DNA of 64,000 nucleotides from Ophiodon elongatus. Its lineage: Eukaryota > Chordata > Actinopteri > Perciformes > Hexagrammidae. The stretch lies in contig JACSYO010000708.1 in NCBI GenBank assembly GCA_016806645.1, positions 706,501 to 770,500 of the forward strand, in the 5' to 3' direction. Below are positions 46,039 to 57,278 of this stretch, piece after piece (position 1 is the first letter of the stretch; each line of letters starts with the position of its first letter). Position numbers and translations under genes: made by a program. Under the pieces are notes generated by a model. The model ran no database searches, was not told the origin of the DNA, and saw only the letters and a list, made by a program, of their open reading frames with translations.

Positions 46039-46040
<2 letters not shown>
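44080..46040. other. gene-free stretch with low-complexity tracts
   Basis: Contains the G-rich tract, poly-A/poly-C pieces near 44830-45005, a (CTT)n-rich tract at 45205-45255 and an A-rich tract at 45705-45765. No coding signal. Confidence 0.5.
44514..44571 (+). other. G-rich tract, G-quadruplex candidate
   Basis: Many runs of 3-8 G separated by CC or C-A spacers (GGGTGGGGGGCCGGGGGCC-type). It satisfies the usual four-run G-quadruplex pattern several times over. Confidence 0.6.
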
Positions 46041-46101
<61 letters not shown>

Positions 46102-46316
46102 GGGAGAGAGTGTTTGCTCTTCAAAAGGCAGCAAAAGGGGGTGCACTACTTAAGGCCTATTAAACCTGGAGCTCTGTTCATTGTGGCCGGGAGAGAGAGC
46201 GCTGCGTGCTGAGGCAGACAAAACGGCGAAGGCATACCTTTGAACTGGAATCATGTGGGAGCTCACATTTTCACAAGTGCTGCAGAACTGAAAACAATGT
46301 TTTGGTGAGTCCCCTG

Positions 46317-46347
<31 letters not shown>
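46041..46347 (+). repeat. two (TG)n microsatellites (46041-46099 and 46320-46347)
   Basis: The first has about 29 units. Unique sequence lies between them. Confidence 0.95.
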
Positions 46348-46353
<6 letters not shown>

Positions 46354-46522
46354 TTTTTTTTTTCCAAGGGCCAGCTAACAGAGAATCTGTAAGGACTTTG
46401 CCCTGACGGTGTGATATTACAAGCCCACAGTACATAATCCAACATACTGCGAGTTATTAAAATATGGCCATAGCAGCTCCCCGGGGCTATATAACTCACA
46501 CATCTCTTTTCCCCCTCTCCCC

Positions 46523-46527
<5 letters not shown>

Positions 46528-46553
<26 letters not shown>

Positions 46554-46672
46554 GCTCTCACTCTCACGCACACGCACACACACACACATTCTGGTGCACA
46601 TTCCTGTGGCACACACGCATGCACACTGTCCAATCCTCTCTCTCTCTCTCTCTCACTCTCTCTCTCTCTGCC
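46528..46672 (+). repeat. (CT)n arrays flanking a short CA run
   Basis: CT arrays at 46528-46560 and 46637-46672, with CA units around 46568-46588. Confidence 0.9.
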
Positions 46673-47276
46673 TCTCTGCTTCTCTGCCTCTCTAATTCAG
46701 GCGCCCAGACATGAACACGCAGTTTTATTTAAAGCTCGTGCCCAAGCTCGTATCCCACAGTCGAAGAGGTAAACTTCACCAACAAATCAATACTTTAATG
46801 GAGTTTCAAACCTTCATTACACACCTCGCACTGCAGTCGGTTGCACTGCAAGGTGAAGGAAAGCATGTCTCTGGGAAAAGACTGCCAGCGTCTACGTTAC
46901 TCTATATCATCCAGGTACCGCAGACGGCATTTTCTCTCAGGTATACAGGAAGGAAGCGACTCAACCCCGATCAATGCCACGGACAGCAGTTTATGTCCGT
47001 GGGGGTGAGGGGTCTGAAAACAGAGAGGAATTATCATAACCTGCAGGGATTGGTTTCTGTAAAGCAGAGTACGCCAGGATTGATTTACAAAAATTTGCTC
47101 CCGATAAAAAGAAGCAAGCTGAGTGCATGTCCTCTGGTAATGATAGATATGCCAGTGTTGGATTCATTTATAGAGTGGGAGTGGAAGACTATTGTTAGAT
47201 CATAATTCAAACAACCTGCTTCTTTCAACTATGGTAGATGAGACTCCCAGGAGGATGCTGCTGTAGCCATCTGCAT

Positions 47277-47277
<1 letters not shown>
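46673..47277. other. unique stretch without a recognised gene
   Basis: A 164-codon open frame (46711-47205, +) spans it, but its translation shows no recognisable domain, coding bias or splice structure. Probably a chance frame. Confidence 0.4.

Positions 47278-47348
<71 letters not shown>
47278..47348 (+). repeat. (TG)n microsatellite
   Basis: About 34 units, one of the longest in the window. Confidence 0.95.
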
Positions 47349-47349
<1 letters not shown>

Positions 47350-47826
47350 ACGCGCGCATGCACAAGTGCCTTCTGCAGATTCACGCACACTCACACAACT
47401 GTGGTGTTTGTGCAGTCCCCGGGGCCCGGAGCAGGACAGGAGATTTATGTTCTCTGTCGTCCAGACACAGTTCTCCCGGCTAGCTCCCCGCTCATTAGGG
47501 CTCCTACACGGTCATACGTGTTACTCTAACAAGCTGCACAGAGCCCCCCTCTAAAGCCTGATGGATTCGAGAGGCGGAATGCGTTCTCTCTCTCTCTCTC
47601 CCCCACACCCCCCCAACCCAACCCTGCAAGAACCCGGCGGTGACAGCAGAACGCGTGAAGCATCACAGGAACAACTTATCTCCGACGAGGCAGGAAGAGG
47701 GCTACGGGAGTCGCTCAGCCATCCATCATGGTTAGCGGCGTTTATTAGGCCTCGGTTTAATGAGCCTCATGCAGACGCCAAGACACGTCGCGATTGAAAT
47801 GTTTGGTTTTTCGCGCGGAAGTGAGG

Positions 47827-47901
47827 CGTGGGGAGCGGCGTGGGGAGCGGCGTGGGGAGCGGCGTGGGGAGCGGCGTGGGGAGCGGCGTGGGGAGCGGCG
47901 T
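47827..47901 (+). repeat. 12-bp GC-rich minisatellite
   Basis: About six perfect head-to-tail copies of GCGTGGGGAGCG. The perfect identity between copies suggests recent expansion. The 12-bp unit keeps frames open as a Gly/Ser/Ala/Trp repeat, but no gene context exists. Confidence 0.95.
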
Positions 47902-49929
47902 TATCAGCGCTGCGATGGCAATCGAAGCGAGGAAGGGAATGCTTGCTAATCTCTCCTTTCACCCGATATATAAAAAAAAAAAAGGGTGTCGTTCTCCGTC
48001 TGGTTCCAGAGACGGGAGCAAATACGAAGGCCAAATGAGCAAACAGATGAGTTGTTTGTGAGCTGCTCTGCTCACAGCGTTATTATCAGCTGTGCTCCTA
48101 ATCCGCTTGATGATGCATCGGGAGTCTGTTTCGCAACCCGTGTCTGGCTGATCGCGGCGTGCGTTTTCATGTGCGTGTTTGTTTACAGCTCCGTGCTTGT
48201 GCATGGAAATCGACAGCGACGGGGGGGTGTGGGGGAAGAAGAAAAAAAGGAGCTTCGTATTGTCAGACTACCACTCGTTGTGAAAGCTCAAGAAATGATA
48301 ACATCACTGACAATGAAGTTCATTTCATCTGAGTCTTAAAAAATCCTGTAGTGGTTCACTTACAACTGGTGCGGCCGCGCTCTCCACTACTGAGGAATAC
48401 ATTATAATGATTTCCGTAATGAAGACGTATTGCACATCGGCAGACTAACCGTCAAGCCACTGATCAGAGGAATGACTGACCTAACCACAGCTAATGATCT
48501 CCCTTTGGCCTCGTTCGATTCCCTTCGGGGCGGAAAAAAGGCGACAACGTTGCACGCAGGCGCAGGCTGCAATGGAGTGGGCAAGACGGCTGGCGAAGAG
48601 GAGACGGAAGACGAGCGTTATTTACAACCTGGCGAATGTGAGATAAGCTCGGAGCCGGAGGGCGAGACAGATGCTCCCGCGTTGCCCCACGCTGCCCATA
48701 TTTCAAGCGTAGCCATCAAGAGGTGGCAAATAAAACGTCTGCAGTCAAATTTTACAGACCAGTAAAGTGTAACTTAATAAAGGCAGTGAAATGCCTGCTG
48801 TATTGACTGCTCGTGCAACAACAGATCCCGGAATGATGGAAGATGCCATTAACGGCGCCATTAATGAGCCAGCTCGATGCCTTTGTGATCAAACGGTTTC
48901 CGTTCGGCGGCCTAACTTATTCCAGCACACAGTGGGAAGTGAAAACAGTGGTGATAGCAGCGGCGTGCTCCTCCAAAAGCCTCTGCTGATTAATCGCGCT
49001 GCAATTTTCACGCGCTAGGTCATTCACCTCGGCAGCTCTGGCAAACGGCGAGGACTTTGATGGCTCTTCGGAAAGTGCCGTTTTATCATTGCACCAAGTA
49101 CAGGCCTTTTAAAAAACACAGGACAGGTCAATTCATTCAATGGAAAGCTGTTTGGGTTGGCATGCCGCACGGGTTTTTAAAAAGATATTTGGGGGCGATC
49201 TGGAGAGGGTTTCACTTTTCTAACACAACATCCAAAGTAAACCGTTTCATTTCCAATGATACATAACAAGGCCGGCTGAGACGGAGAGCGCTGCCATTGC
49301 AAATTAATCAGCCTTGTGGAGGAGAAACGGGGGGCGGGTGGGGGGGGGAGCATTCCTCAAATTAGACAAAACCTCAGCCCCAGCTTGACGCAGGCAAGCC
49401 CTGGCTGTGATATGGCCAGCCTCCATGCTTCATACAGGGCCAAGGCAAATGTAGAGCCGGTACAGTTGGCCAGGTCTGCTGCAGTTCACCTCCGTGTTAT
49501 CACGTGCCGCGGCCAATTATCTCTTCAGATGCCTCCGCTTGTGCGTTTTCCATCACTGCAATGCACAGACGAGGGAGGGTGGGTGAGAGAGGACGAGTGT
49601 TGTTCATTTCGGGGAAATAACAACAAAGTCAAGCTGTGTCTTTGGGTTTTTATCCAGACACATTTCCACTGCTGAGTCGGGCGCGTGCCTTTTTTTTCCC
49701 TCTGATCCGGGAACACAGTGAGGGGAGACTGTCGGTGTCGTCAGTCCCAATCCGAGCTGCTCGGTCTGGGGGACACCACACCGGCCTGGCTCGGCGGGCC
49801 CCTTCGTGGAGACAGTGCTGGGTTTAATTATCCCCAGCTGTGCTTCATCTCCCTCCCCAGCTGGGCTCTGTGTCCCCGTGTCCTCTGCTTTCACACTGAA
49901 GTCAAGGTGAGACACACAGACGAGTGTGA

Positions 49930-49930
<1 letters not shown>
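47902..49930. other. unique gene-free stretch, candidate non-coding conserved sequence
   Basis: Normal-complexity sequence with few repeats. The part 48800-49030 has clustered TAAT/ATTAA words (GGCGCCATTAATGAGCC, CTGATTAATCGCGCTGC) of the kind common in vertebrate developmental enhancers. Conservation cannot be tested here. Confidence 0.25.

Positions 49931-49971
<41 letters not shown>
49931..49971 (+). repeat. (CA)n microsatellite
   Basis: About 20 units. Confidence 0.95.
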
Positions 49972-49973
<2 letters not shown>

Positions 49974-50139
49974 AGGCTGCACAGGCTGACGTGCAGCCTC
50001 ACACAGAGAGAGTGAGCATGCGTTGATGAATACAGGCAGTGGACACAATAATATGAACACCTGTGTAATAAATGTGAAGCTGTTAATTTACTTATTTATA
50101 TGCTTTCCCCTATGGTGCTGTTGGATTGGATTACATTAT

Positions 50140-50164
50140 ACTATATATATATATATATATATAC

Positions 50165-50196
<32 letters not shown>

Positions 50197-50384
50197 GTAT
50201 ATATATATATATATCTGCCCTGCGATGAACTGGCGACCTGTCCAGGGTGTACCCTGCCTTCGCCCGATGTCAGCTGGGATCGGCTCCAGCGTCCCGCGAC
50301 CCTAAAAAGGATAAGCGGTTCGGATAATGGATGGATGGATATATATATATATATATATATATAAATATACACACACACACGGGG
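50140..50384 (+). repeat. (TA)n arrays around a LINE tail
   Basis: TA dinucleotides at about 50140-50214 and 50339-50362, then a short CA run. The LINE 3' piece lies between them. Confidence 0.95.
50215..50340 (+). mobile_element. 3' end of an L2-like LINE
   Basis: CTGCGATGAACTGGCGACCT, CCAGGGTGTACCCTGCC, GGATAAGCGGTTCGGATAAT and a terminal ATGGATGGATGGA are the hallmark 3' tail of the fish L2-type family. It is 5'-truncated, as is usual for LINE copies, and inserted in a TA array. Confidence 0.8.
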
Positions 50385-50693
50385 AACAAAATACTATGAA
50401 CACCTTCCAGGATATTTAACAGTCAATGCTACCCCGGCCAATCAACACTAAATGTTGTTTTGGTATCCTGCTTTTTTTTGTTAGAGAAATCATTTTTATT
50501 TGTAGCAGCCAGACGCGGCAGCATCTTTCTAAGAATGCCAAGCGGGGACAATTATCTCTTCCCATACCTAAAATAAATTGTCTCGTTTTAAAAACAATTT
50601 CCGTGTCAGTCTTTTCATTCATGTGTGTTGCATTATACCTATCAACAATATAAACCTTCCAGCAAAATCCTAATAAACGGTAAAGGCATGGAA

Positions 50694-50923
50694 ATGGTAA
50701 ACTTGCATTTATGGAGCACTTTTCCGACCACTCAAAGAGCTTTATGTATTTTATTGTTTACCCAACCGCACACATTCATTCACTGATGGCCTACGGGAGC
50801 AATTTCGGGTCCAGTGTCTAACCCGAGGACCCTTCGACATGCGCACTGGAGGAGCCGGCGATCGAACTGCCGATCTTCCGATTGGAAAACGACCTGCTCT
50901 ACCCCTGAGCCACAGCCGCCCCA
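50694..50923 (-). mobile_element. tRNA-derived SINE, antisense copy
   Basis: On the minus strand it starts GGGCGGCTGTGGCTCAGGGG, has a B-box-like AGTTCGATCGCC, then ACACTGGACCCGAAATTGCT, and ends with TTTGAGTGGTCGGAAAAG. Related to the SINE in ar intron 5 but with a longer 3' body. Confidence 0.8.
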
Positions 50924-53900
50924 ATCAGCAGAGCAGCGGCGGCCATTGGGGACACTGAGATGATGTTGATATTTGTTCTGCACGTATTATAGCATCCTGG
51001 TTCTATTTTTGTTATTTCTGATCTTTATTTTGAAAGGATTCATTATTTCCACTCTGCAGCACTCACAGTGTGGCAAACGCTTTCAAAAACATCTCCGTTT
51101 ACAAATTTACAGACAATGTAATTGTAATTGACTGTTGACTAAAAGAAAATCAACAATAATTCAACATACCTGTAGATATTATTTTTCGGTGAAAACATTC
51201 CTTTTGAGGGGGGGGGGGGGTTGCCTTTTGACTCTTGAGTCCAGTGCTGCTGACAGGCTAGCCACAGCCCTGCTCAACAGACATGATCAAATATGTTGTT
51301 CCTGTACAACATATGTGGTTGTGCTTATTGCCTGTATACATGCATAGTCACACACCCATTTACAGTTGCTTAAAACAGATGTTGACTGTTGAGATAGCAG
51401 ACTACCACTACGGCCCCATGCGGCTCTCGGAACGAGACAAATGCCTATGAAAGCCGTCCCGGCGGGACACTTTTGCACGACCACCGCTCTGGCAGTTTTG
51501 ATTGAATCCCAATCTGACTGGGTTTGACTCGGTCCATCTGTGCGACTGTCCTTGGCCTCGGTTTAGGGTCTGGGGCGGAGGGGGCCGCGGAGTTATCACA
51601 CTGAGAGGCTGTTAGGGTCATTACAACCCTCTGCTCCGATATTTCCACTTTTTTTTTGATGGGAGCCAAATGTTGTGCTGGAATCCCTGTGTCTGTCTGT
51701 CTTTGTTCCCGTCTCTCACCATCCTGTCCGGGCCTATGCCAGCACAGCTGTGAGCGGCAGCGTGTAATAAAAGTCTAATGCGAGCAGCTGCTGGGGGTTT
51801 AAACTGTAATGAGATGGTGTGTGAGATTACCACACTTCGCTAGTCGCTGAGAGAAAGCTTGGCACCCCAACAACACCGCCCACCCCCACCCCTCTCTCCC
51901 CAACGGTACAATTACACTTTAGATATGGCTAATAGAATATCCACACAATGCCTGTAAGCAAGAACGCATAATGAGCTTTAGCGTCTTCCTTCTCTTTTCC
52001 TCGGATCTTCCCGCCTCCCTCCCGCATGCCCACAGCTGCACGGAGCCTCCACCCCCAAGGAGTTGCTGTAAACTGCGAGGAGCTGATGTAGGAAACAGAG
52101 ACAGTGCTTTCTGAAATCAAAGGCACGCCTAGTCAGAAGATTCCCACAGACGGGGACCGCTTCTTTTTCTCTTCCAGGGGCCTGATCGCTGGAAACACAA
52201 CAGTTCGCCTGCTTACATCAACCCAGCAAATAATTCAGTCCTCGAGTCATGAATAGTTGAAAGCCCTGTGTCAACTTCATTAGTCATCATGGGGGAGTCT
52301 GTGGTACAGGATGTATACCTACCCACATGGTGCCCATACGTTCAATAGCAGGGTTACAATGGGAGGGGGGCTTGCTAGGAGTTGCCTTAGGCCTGCTGTG
52401 GAGTCTTTGTAAAGCACCACTTTATCATGCAAAATCTTTTACTTTTCACCCTCCCGCCCCTTTTCTTATTATCTCGCCCACTCCCCATTATCATCCCTTT
52501 TTGTGTTCGAGTTTCACTTGTTTTACTCCTTCTTCTCCTCCTACTTCTTTGCTTCCACTCCCTACATCTTCAGTCCCGCGCTATTATCGGAGCCCTGCCA
52601 TGATCGGGTGGATGTAGGAGCACGAAAGTCCTTGTTATGATTGCGGCAGCTCCTCGGAGGTGCTCTGTAACGAAAGTTCAGGGTCTTCAGGGTGCGAGGC
52701 GTCTGTACCTGTCATCGCGGCGCGGCGATAATGGGCCCAAAGGTGCCACCGGCTCATCGCAGTGGAGGAGGAATTCTTTTGAATGTGCGCGGCTCTTCAT
52801 TACCTCATGCAGAGGGGCAAAACTTTAGATTCACAGCTCTGTGGAGCTGGATATTGTGAATGTGACCCCGGGGAGCACAGCGGTGGAATTTCAATACGCC
52901 ACCCGGGTCAGTATTATTCCACACCTGAATGCAGAGCCTTGCAGACAATTAGAGGAGAATTATAGAAGGCGAGGCGTTGGGTAATTTGCAGGGTCCGTCT
53001 CGCAGCAGCCCTGGCCTTGGCCTTGCCAGCCTGCAGGGATATTTCACATTCTCACAGCAGAGGTGGGGGGAAGAGGGGTGGCGGGGGTTGTGATGCCACT
53101 GGCGGGGAGAAAGAAAACGGATGCTCTCAGAGAACTTAAATGGGAGCAAACTCAATTTCTTCAGGTATTTAGGAGATGTGGAGAGAGGCAGCCCGGGCCA
53201 TTCAATTTATAAACGTTATTGCTAAGTGTCTCTCCGTGTCAGGCCGCCGTCTGCCTCCTCCATCGCCGCCGCTGCATTTGCAGTGCACGTCCGTCTTTTC
53301 GGTGCAGGTCGATTTCTGTGTTCCGCAAATGGCCTGTCACTGTTGCACAGTGTAGCCGCTTTATCACCGCCGCCGCAGACAAGCCCCGCCGCATTATGAA
53401 TGCAAAGGACGATCAAGTCATTAAAGCAATATCTGAGTCTGGACCGTGGCTCGGCAGCCTTTTCAGCGCACTCCGCCATCCCTTTCATTAGCCCACCTCA
53501 TCTTGTTATCATCATCGGAGGCAGATAGAGTCTGCCGGAGATAACAGTTGTCTTTTAACCACACCGCAGCCCTTGATTAAAGTGCTCTATTAAGTGACAC
53601 CCCGTTATTACCCCGCCGCAGATCCATCTCTCCGTCCCCGCAGAAGTTTCGGTGATTACCAGATGGTCGTGAAAGTAGTGGATAGTTGAGCTGAATCTTT
53701 GATCGGCAGAGTTTGACGACACCGAATTACATAACATCTAAACAAATGGCTGTGTTAATGCACCAGTCAGCTCGCTCCTGTTCCCCCTGTCATCCGCTTG
53801 TCATGCGATGCCACGGCGCCGCGGCTCACCGCTCAGCGTGGAATGCCTATTGCCACATGGGATCTCAGTAGTGTCCCGTCTCTCTCTCTCTCTCTCTCCC

Positions 53901-55718
53901 TCTGAAACGTGTGTTCCAGCTGTTACCACTCTATGGAGTTGTGAGGTTATAATGAGCATGGAAGCAGCTGCTTCCTCCTACAGTAGAGGCCCCAGCCTCT
54001 CTAATCCTGATCATTAAGAAAGGGAAGGGTGTGGGGAGCGGCCGCGCACAGACTTGTGGGCCTCAGCACCTCAGGACACGCCGCGGAGACTTGGGTTACC
54101 CGACCGTTTTATTAGTTGGACCAGCAGGTATGGAACCTTATTGATCTGCCTGAAGTGGTAAAAGGGATTATCTTATGCGAGACAGCTGGAGCAGAGACTA
54201 CAAAGAGGTGCAGCGGTTCCGTTTTTAATCCGTCAATGTCCAAACTCGAGTTTGGACATTCAGCATAAAAAAGAAAAAAAAAGAAGAAAAAAAAGTTGCC
54301 AGTGATTTTCCTTCTATCAAAGTGTGAACCCGCATGGCTTCAATGAAGACACGGCCTGATATTTCTGTATTCTGGCAGCCTTAACGTCACCGTGCATAAA
54401 CTCAATCTAACATAGAAAATATCAGATTATTAAATATTTATGTTTTGACCTTTTGCAGTAATGATTTCATGATTTAATTTCCCCCAGCTTTACCTTAAAG
54501 TGCTGGGAGAATACAGAGCAGACCCAGGCACCAGGCACCAGGCACGAGGGTGAGGAAAAGATGATCTATGTCGACGATGACATTTGCATTCAGCTTGTAA
54601 ATATCAACAACACTCAGGCAGATTATTCACAGGGCCGGGCTAGCCCGTTCCACCACTGTCTCTCAATAAGCCCTCAGACGTTGGCGCAGACACATCTCTC
54701 TGTCTTTCAATTTCACTCTTTAATACTTTGAGCCGAAACAGTTGAGTGAGTGAAGTTTAAAATGGACTGATATCCAATACAAAGAGCTGTAACTCACAGA
54801 CCATGAACGCAGCGTCATTTAAACAAAATATATGCACGCACATAGCATGGAATGTCCCCGTGTAAAGTTAATAGCGTTACATTTAGAATAACAAGCCCAC
54901 TCAACCTTGTCACGGTTTAGACGACGTGAAACTGCACCCAAGAGCTGCGACTCCAACAAGACTATGTCTTTGGAGCAATTTTATGTAGATTAGTAATATG
55001 CTAATTTGAGGCATGACCTCGCTGTTTGCCAGGGAAAATCCGTCTCCTTTTTGATCTGCATATTAATGCCCAAAGAATAGATGGAAGTTGAGACATGAAA
55101 AGGTTTAATAAAATCAGCAGGTAAAAAAGGAAGCCTCATAATTAATCCGGCAAAGAGGAAGGCTTTCACAGACAATGGCCAAACCTTAAATTCATAATTG
55201 GGCCCTTTATTGATATTCTGCAGCCTCACCAACGCATCTCCTGAAACAGTAATTAATCTTTCCCAGTAATAAAAATGAGAAAAGAAAAAAAAAAAGGTGG
55301 TGAAACGCGTTTTAACTTCCTCCTGTGTATCGTCCACAAGTGGCTCAGACAATGCCGGCTCAGAATCATCTCAGCAAGAATCCCCCCCTCCCCCCCACTC
55401 CCCACTCCCCACGGTGATAAATACACAAACTAGCCAAATTGCTAACCAAACTCATTTTTTCAACAAGAAACACCAACGTAGGTGCAGTTCAGGGAGACAG
55501 GCCGCGGCTTTTTGTGTGATGGTCTGTCATTGCGTTTGCTCTACCTAACCTCTCCTGACACCTGGAGTCAGGGACCCCCCTCTAAATGTGTAATATTCAA
55601 TCTTCCTGACAGCTCTGCTAATGACCAGGAGGAACCAAAACAGAGGTAATAGGTGAGCCTCAAAATTGCTTTCAAATTGTCCCCGATAATGATTCCCTTC
55701 CAAGTAATAAACTCCGTG
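50924..55718. other. long unique gene-free stretch, candidate regulatory DNA
   Basis: About 4.8 kb with almost no microsatellites and no recognisable exon. Several parts (51720-51840, 52830-52970, 53380-53760, 55000-55260) look like non-coding conserved elements: balanced composition, TAATTA/ATTAA words, and no low complexity. A C-rich run occurs at 55381-55400. Evidence is compositional only. Confidence 0.25.
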
Positions 55719-55751
<33 letters not shown>

Positions 55752-55790
55752 CGTGCGTGTGGTTTTTGTGTGTGTGTGTGTGTGTGTGTG
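55719..55790 (+). repeat. (GT)n microsatellite, interrupted
   Basis: Two GT blocks separated by CGTGCGTGCGTGTGGTTTTT. Confidence 0.95.
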
Positions 55791-56528
55791 AGTGGCAGTG
55801 TGTTTACGCCGGGTGAATGTAGAATGGCAGGGCTAATTATCAGCACTATTAAAGGTAAGTACATCCAGCTGCATCCCGGACAAGTCCTAATGAAGGACAG
55901 CAGACAGGCTGGACTCCTTCATCTGTCGTCTGTTGTTGGTCAATATCCAGAGGTGTTAGGAGTACTAGAATATTGTACTCAACTAAACATACTGTTACTT
56001 TAAAAACATTTTACTAGTGAGGAAACAAGAGGAAAAGAGAAGTAGGTCAGTTAAATTTTAATTTAAAATGTACTCTGAGTAACTTTAATTGTAACCAACA
56101 AACGGGCACTCCGCAGTCTGTACAACTGATTATCAATAATAAATATACAAAAGCCTTCCTCGGGGTAGCTTCACAAGAATTAACCAGCAAAGACACAAAA
56201 CTTAGACCCAACAAGAATGATCAACAATAAACAAAACAAGCTGTGGACACAAAGGCGCCTGAAATGTCTCTTAGAATCAACAGCAGAATAAAACATCAGC
56301 AAAGCAGACAACATGTAAACAACATTAACTCCACAGCGGCCTCCAACACACATCTGACAGCGAAGGAGAGACTGCATGGTTTTTAAACACACAAACGTAG
56401 GCAGTGGTTGTTGAGGCTCTCATCAGCAGAGTTCGGCACCGAGAAGTCCTCCAGAGTCGGCTGCTGGTTCAACTCCCTCCACTCGATCATTCTCAAAGCA
56501 CGATTTAACCGGGCCATTCGGCCTCTTG

Positions 56529-57278
56529 GTCCCAGTACAACCAGTCCTCATCTCTGTCCCAGTATAACCAGTCCACTCTCTGTCCCAGTACAACCAGTCC
56601 TCATCTCTGTCCCAGTACAACCAGTCCTCATCTCTGTCCCAGTATAACCAGTCCACTTCTCTATCCCAGTATAACCAGTCCACTTCTCTGTCCCAGTATA
56701 ACCAGTCCTCTTTTCTGTCCCAGTATAACCAGTCCACTTCTCTGTCCCAGTATAACCAGTCCTCTTTTCTGTCCCAGTATAACCAGTCCACTTCTCTGTC
56801 CCAGTATAACCAGTCCTCTTTTCTGTCCCAGTATAACCAGTCCACTTCTCTGTCCCAGTATAACCAGTCCTCTTTTCTGTCCCAGTATAACCAGTCCACT
56901 TCTCTGTCCCAGTATAACCAGTCCTCTTTTCTGTCCCAGTATAACCAGTCCACTTCTCTGTCCCAGTATAACCAGTCCTCTTTTCTGTCCCAGTATAACC
57001 AGTCCACTTCTCTGTCCCAGTATAACCAGTCCTCTTTTCTGTCCCAGTATAACCAGTCCACTTCTCTGTCCCAGTATAACCAGTCCTCTTTTCTGTCCCA
57101 GTATAACCAGTCCACTTCTCTGTCCCAGTATAACCAGTCCACTTCTCTGTCCCAGTATAACCAGTCCACTTCTCTGTCCCAGTATAACCAGTCCTCTTCT
57201 CTGTCCCAGTATAACCAGTCCTCTTCTCTGTCCCAGTATAACCAGTCCACTTCTCTGTCCCAGTATAACCAGTCCTCT
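56529..57278 (-). repeat. 27-bp minisatellite with 54-bp higher-order structure
   Basis: About 28 tandem copies of a 27-bp unit (plus strand CCCAGTATAACCAGTCC followed by ACTTCTCTGT or TCTTTTCTGT). In the middle, the two variants alternate strictly, giving a 54-bp period. Because 27 is a multiple of 3 and the unit lacks stops in two minus frames, frames of 275 codons (repeat DWLYWDREV/DWLYWDRKE) and 232 codons (GLVILGQRS) are open. A single-base deletion in an early unit (near 56570) breaks the register. There are no splice sites or domains, so it is annotated as repeat rather than gene. Confidence 0.9.

Noticed and set aside
46711..47205. 164-codon open frame on +
   Set aside because: No start context, splice partner, domain or coding-like composition. 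Frames of this length arise by chance in this much non-coding DNA.
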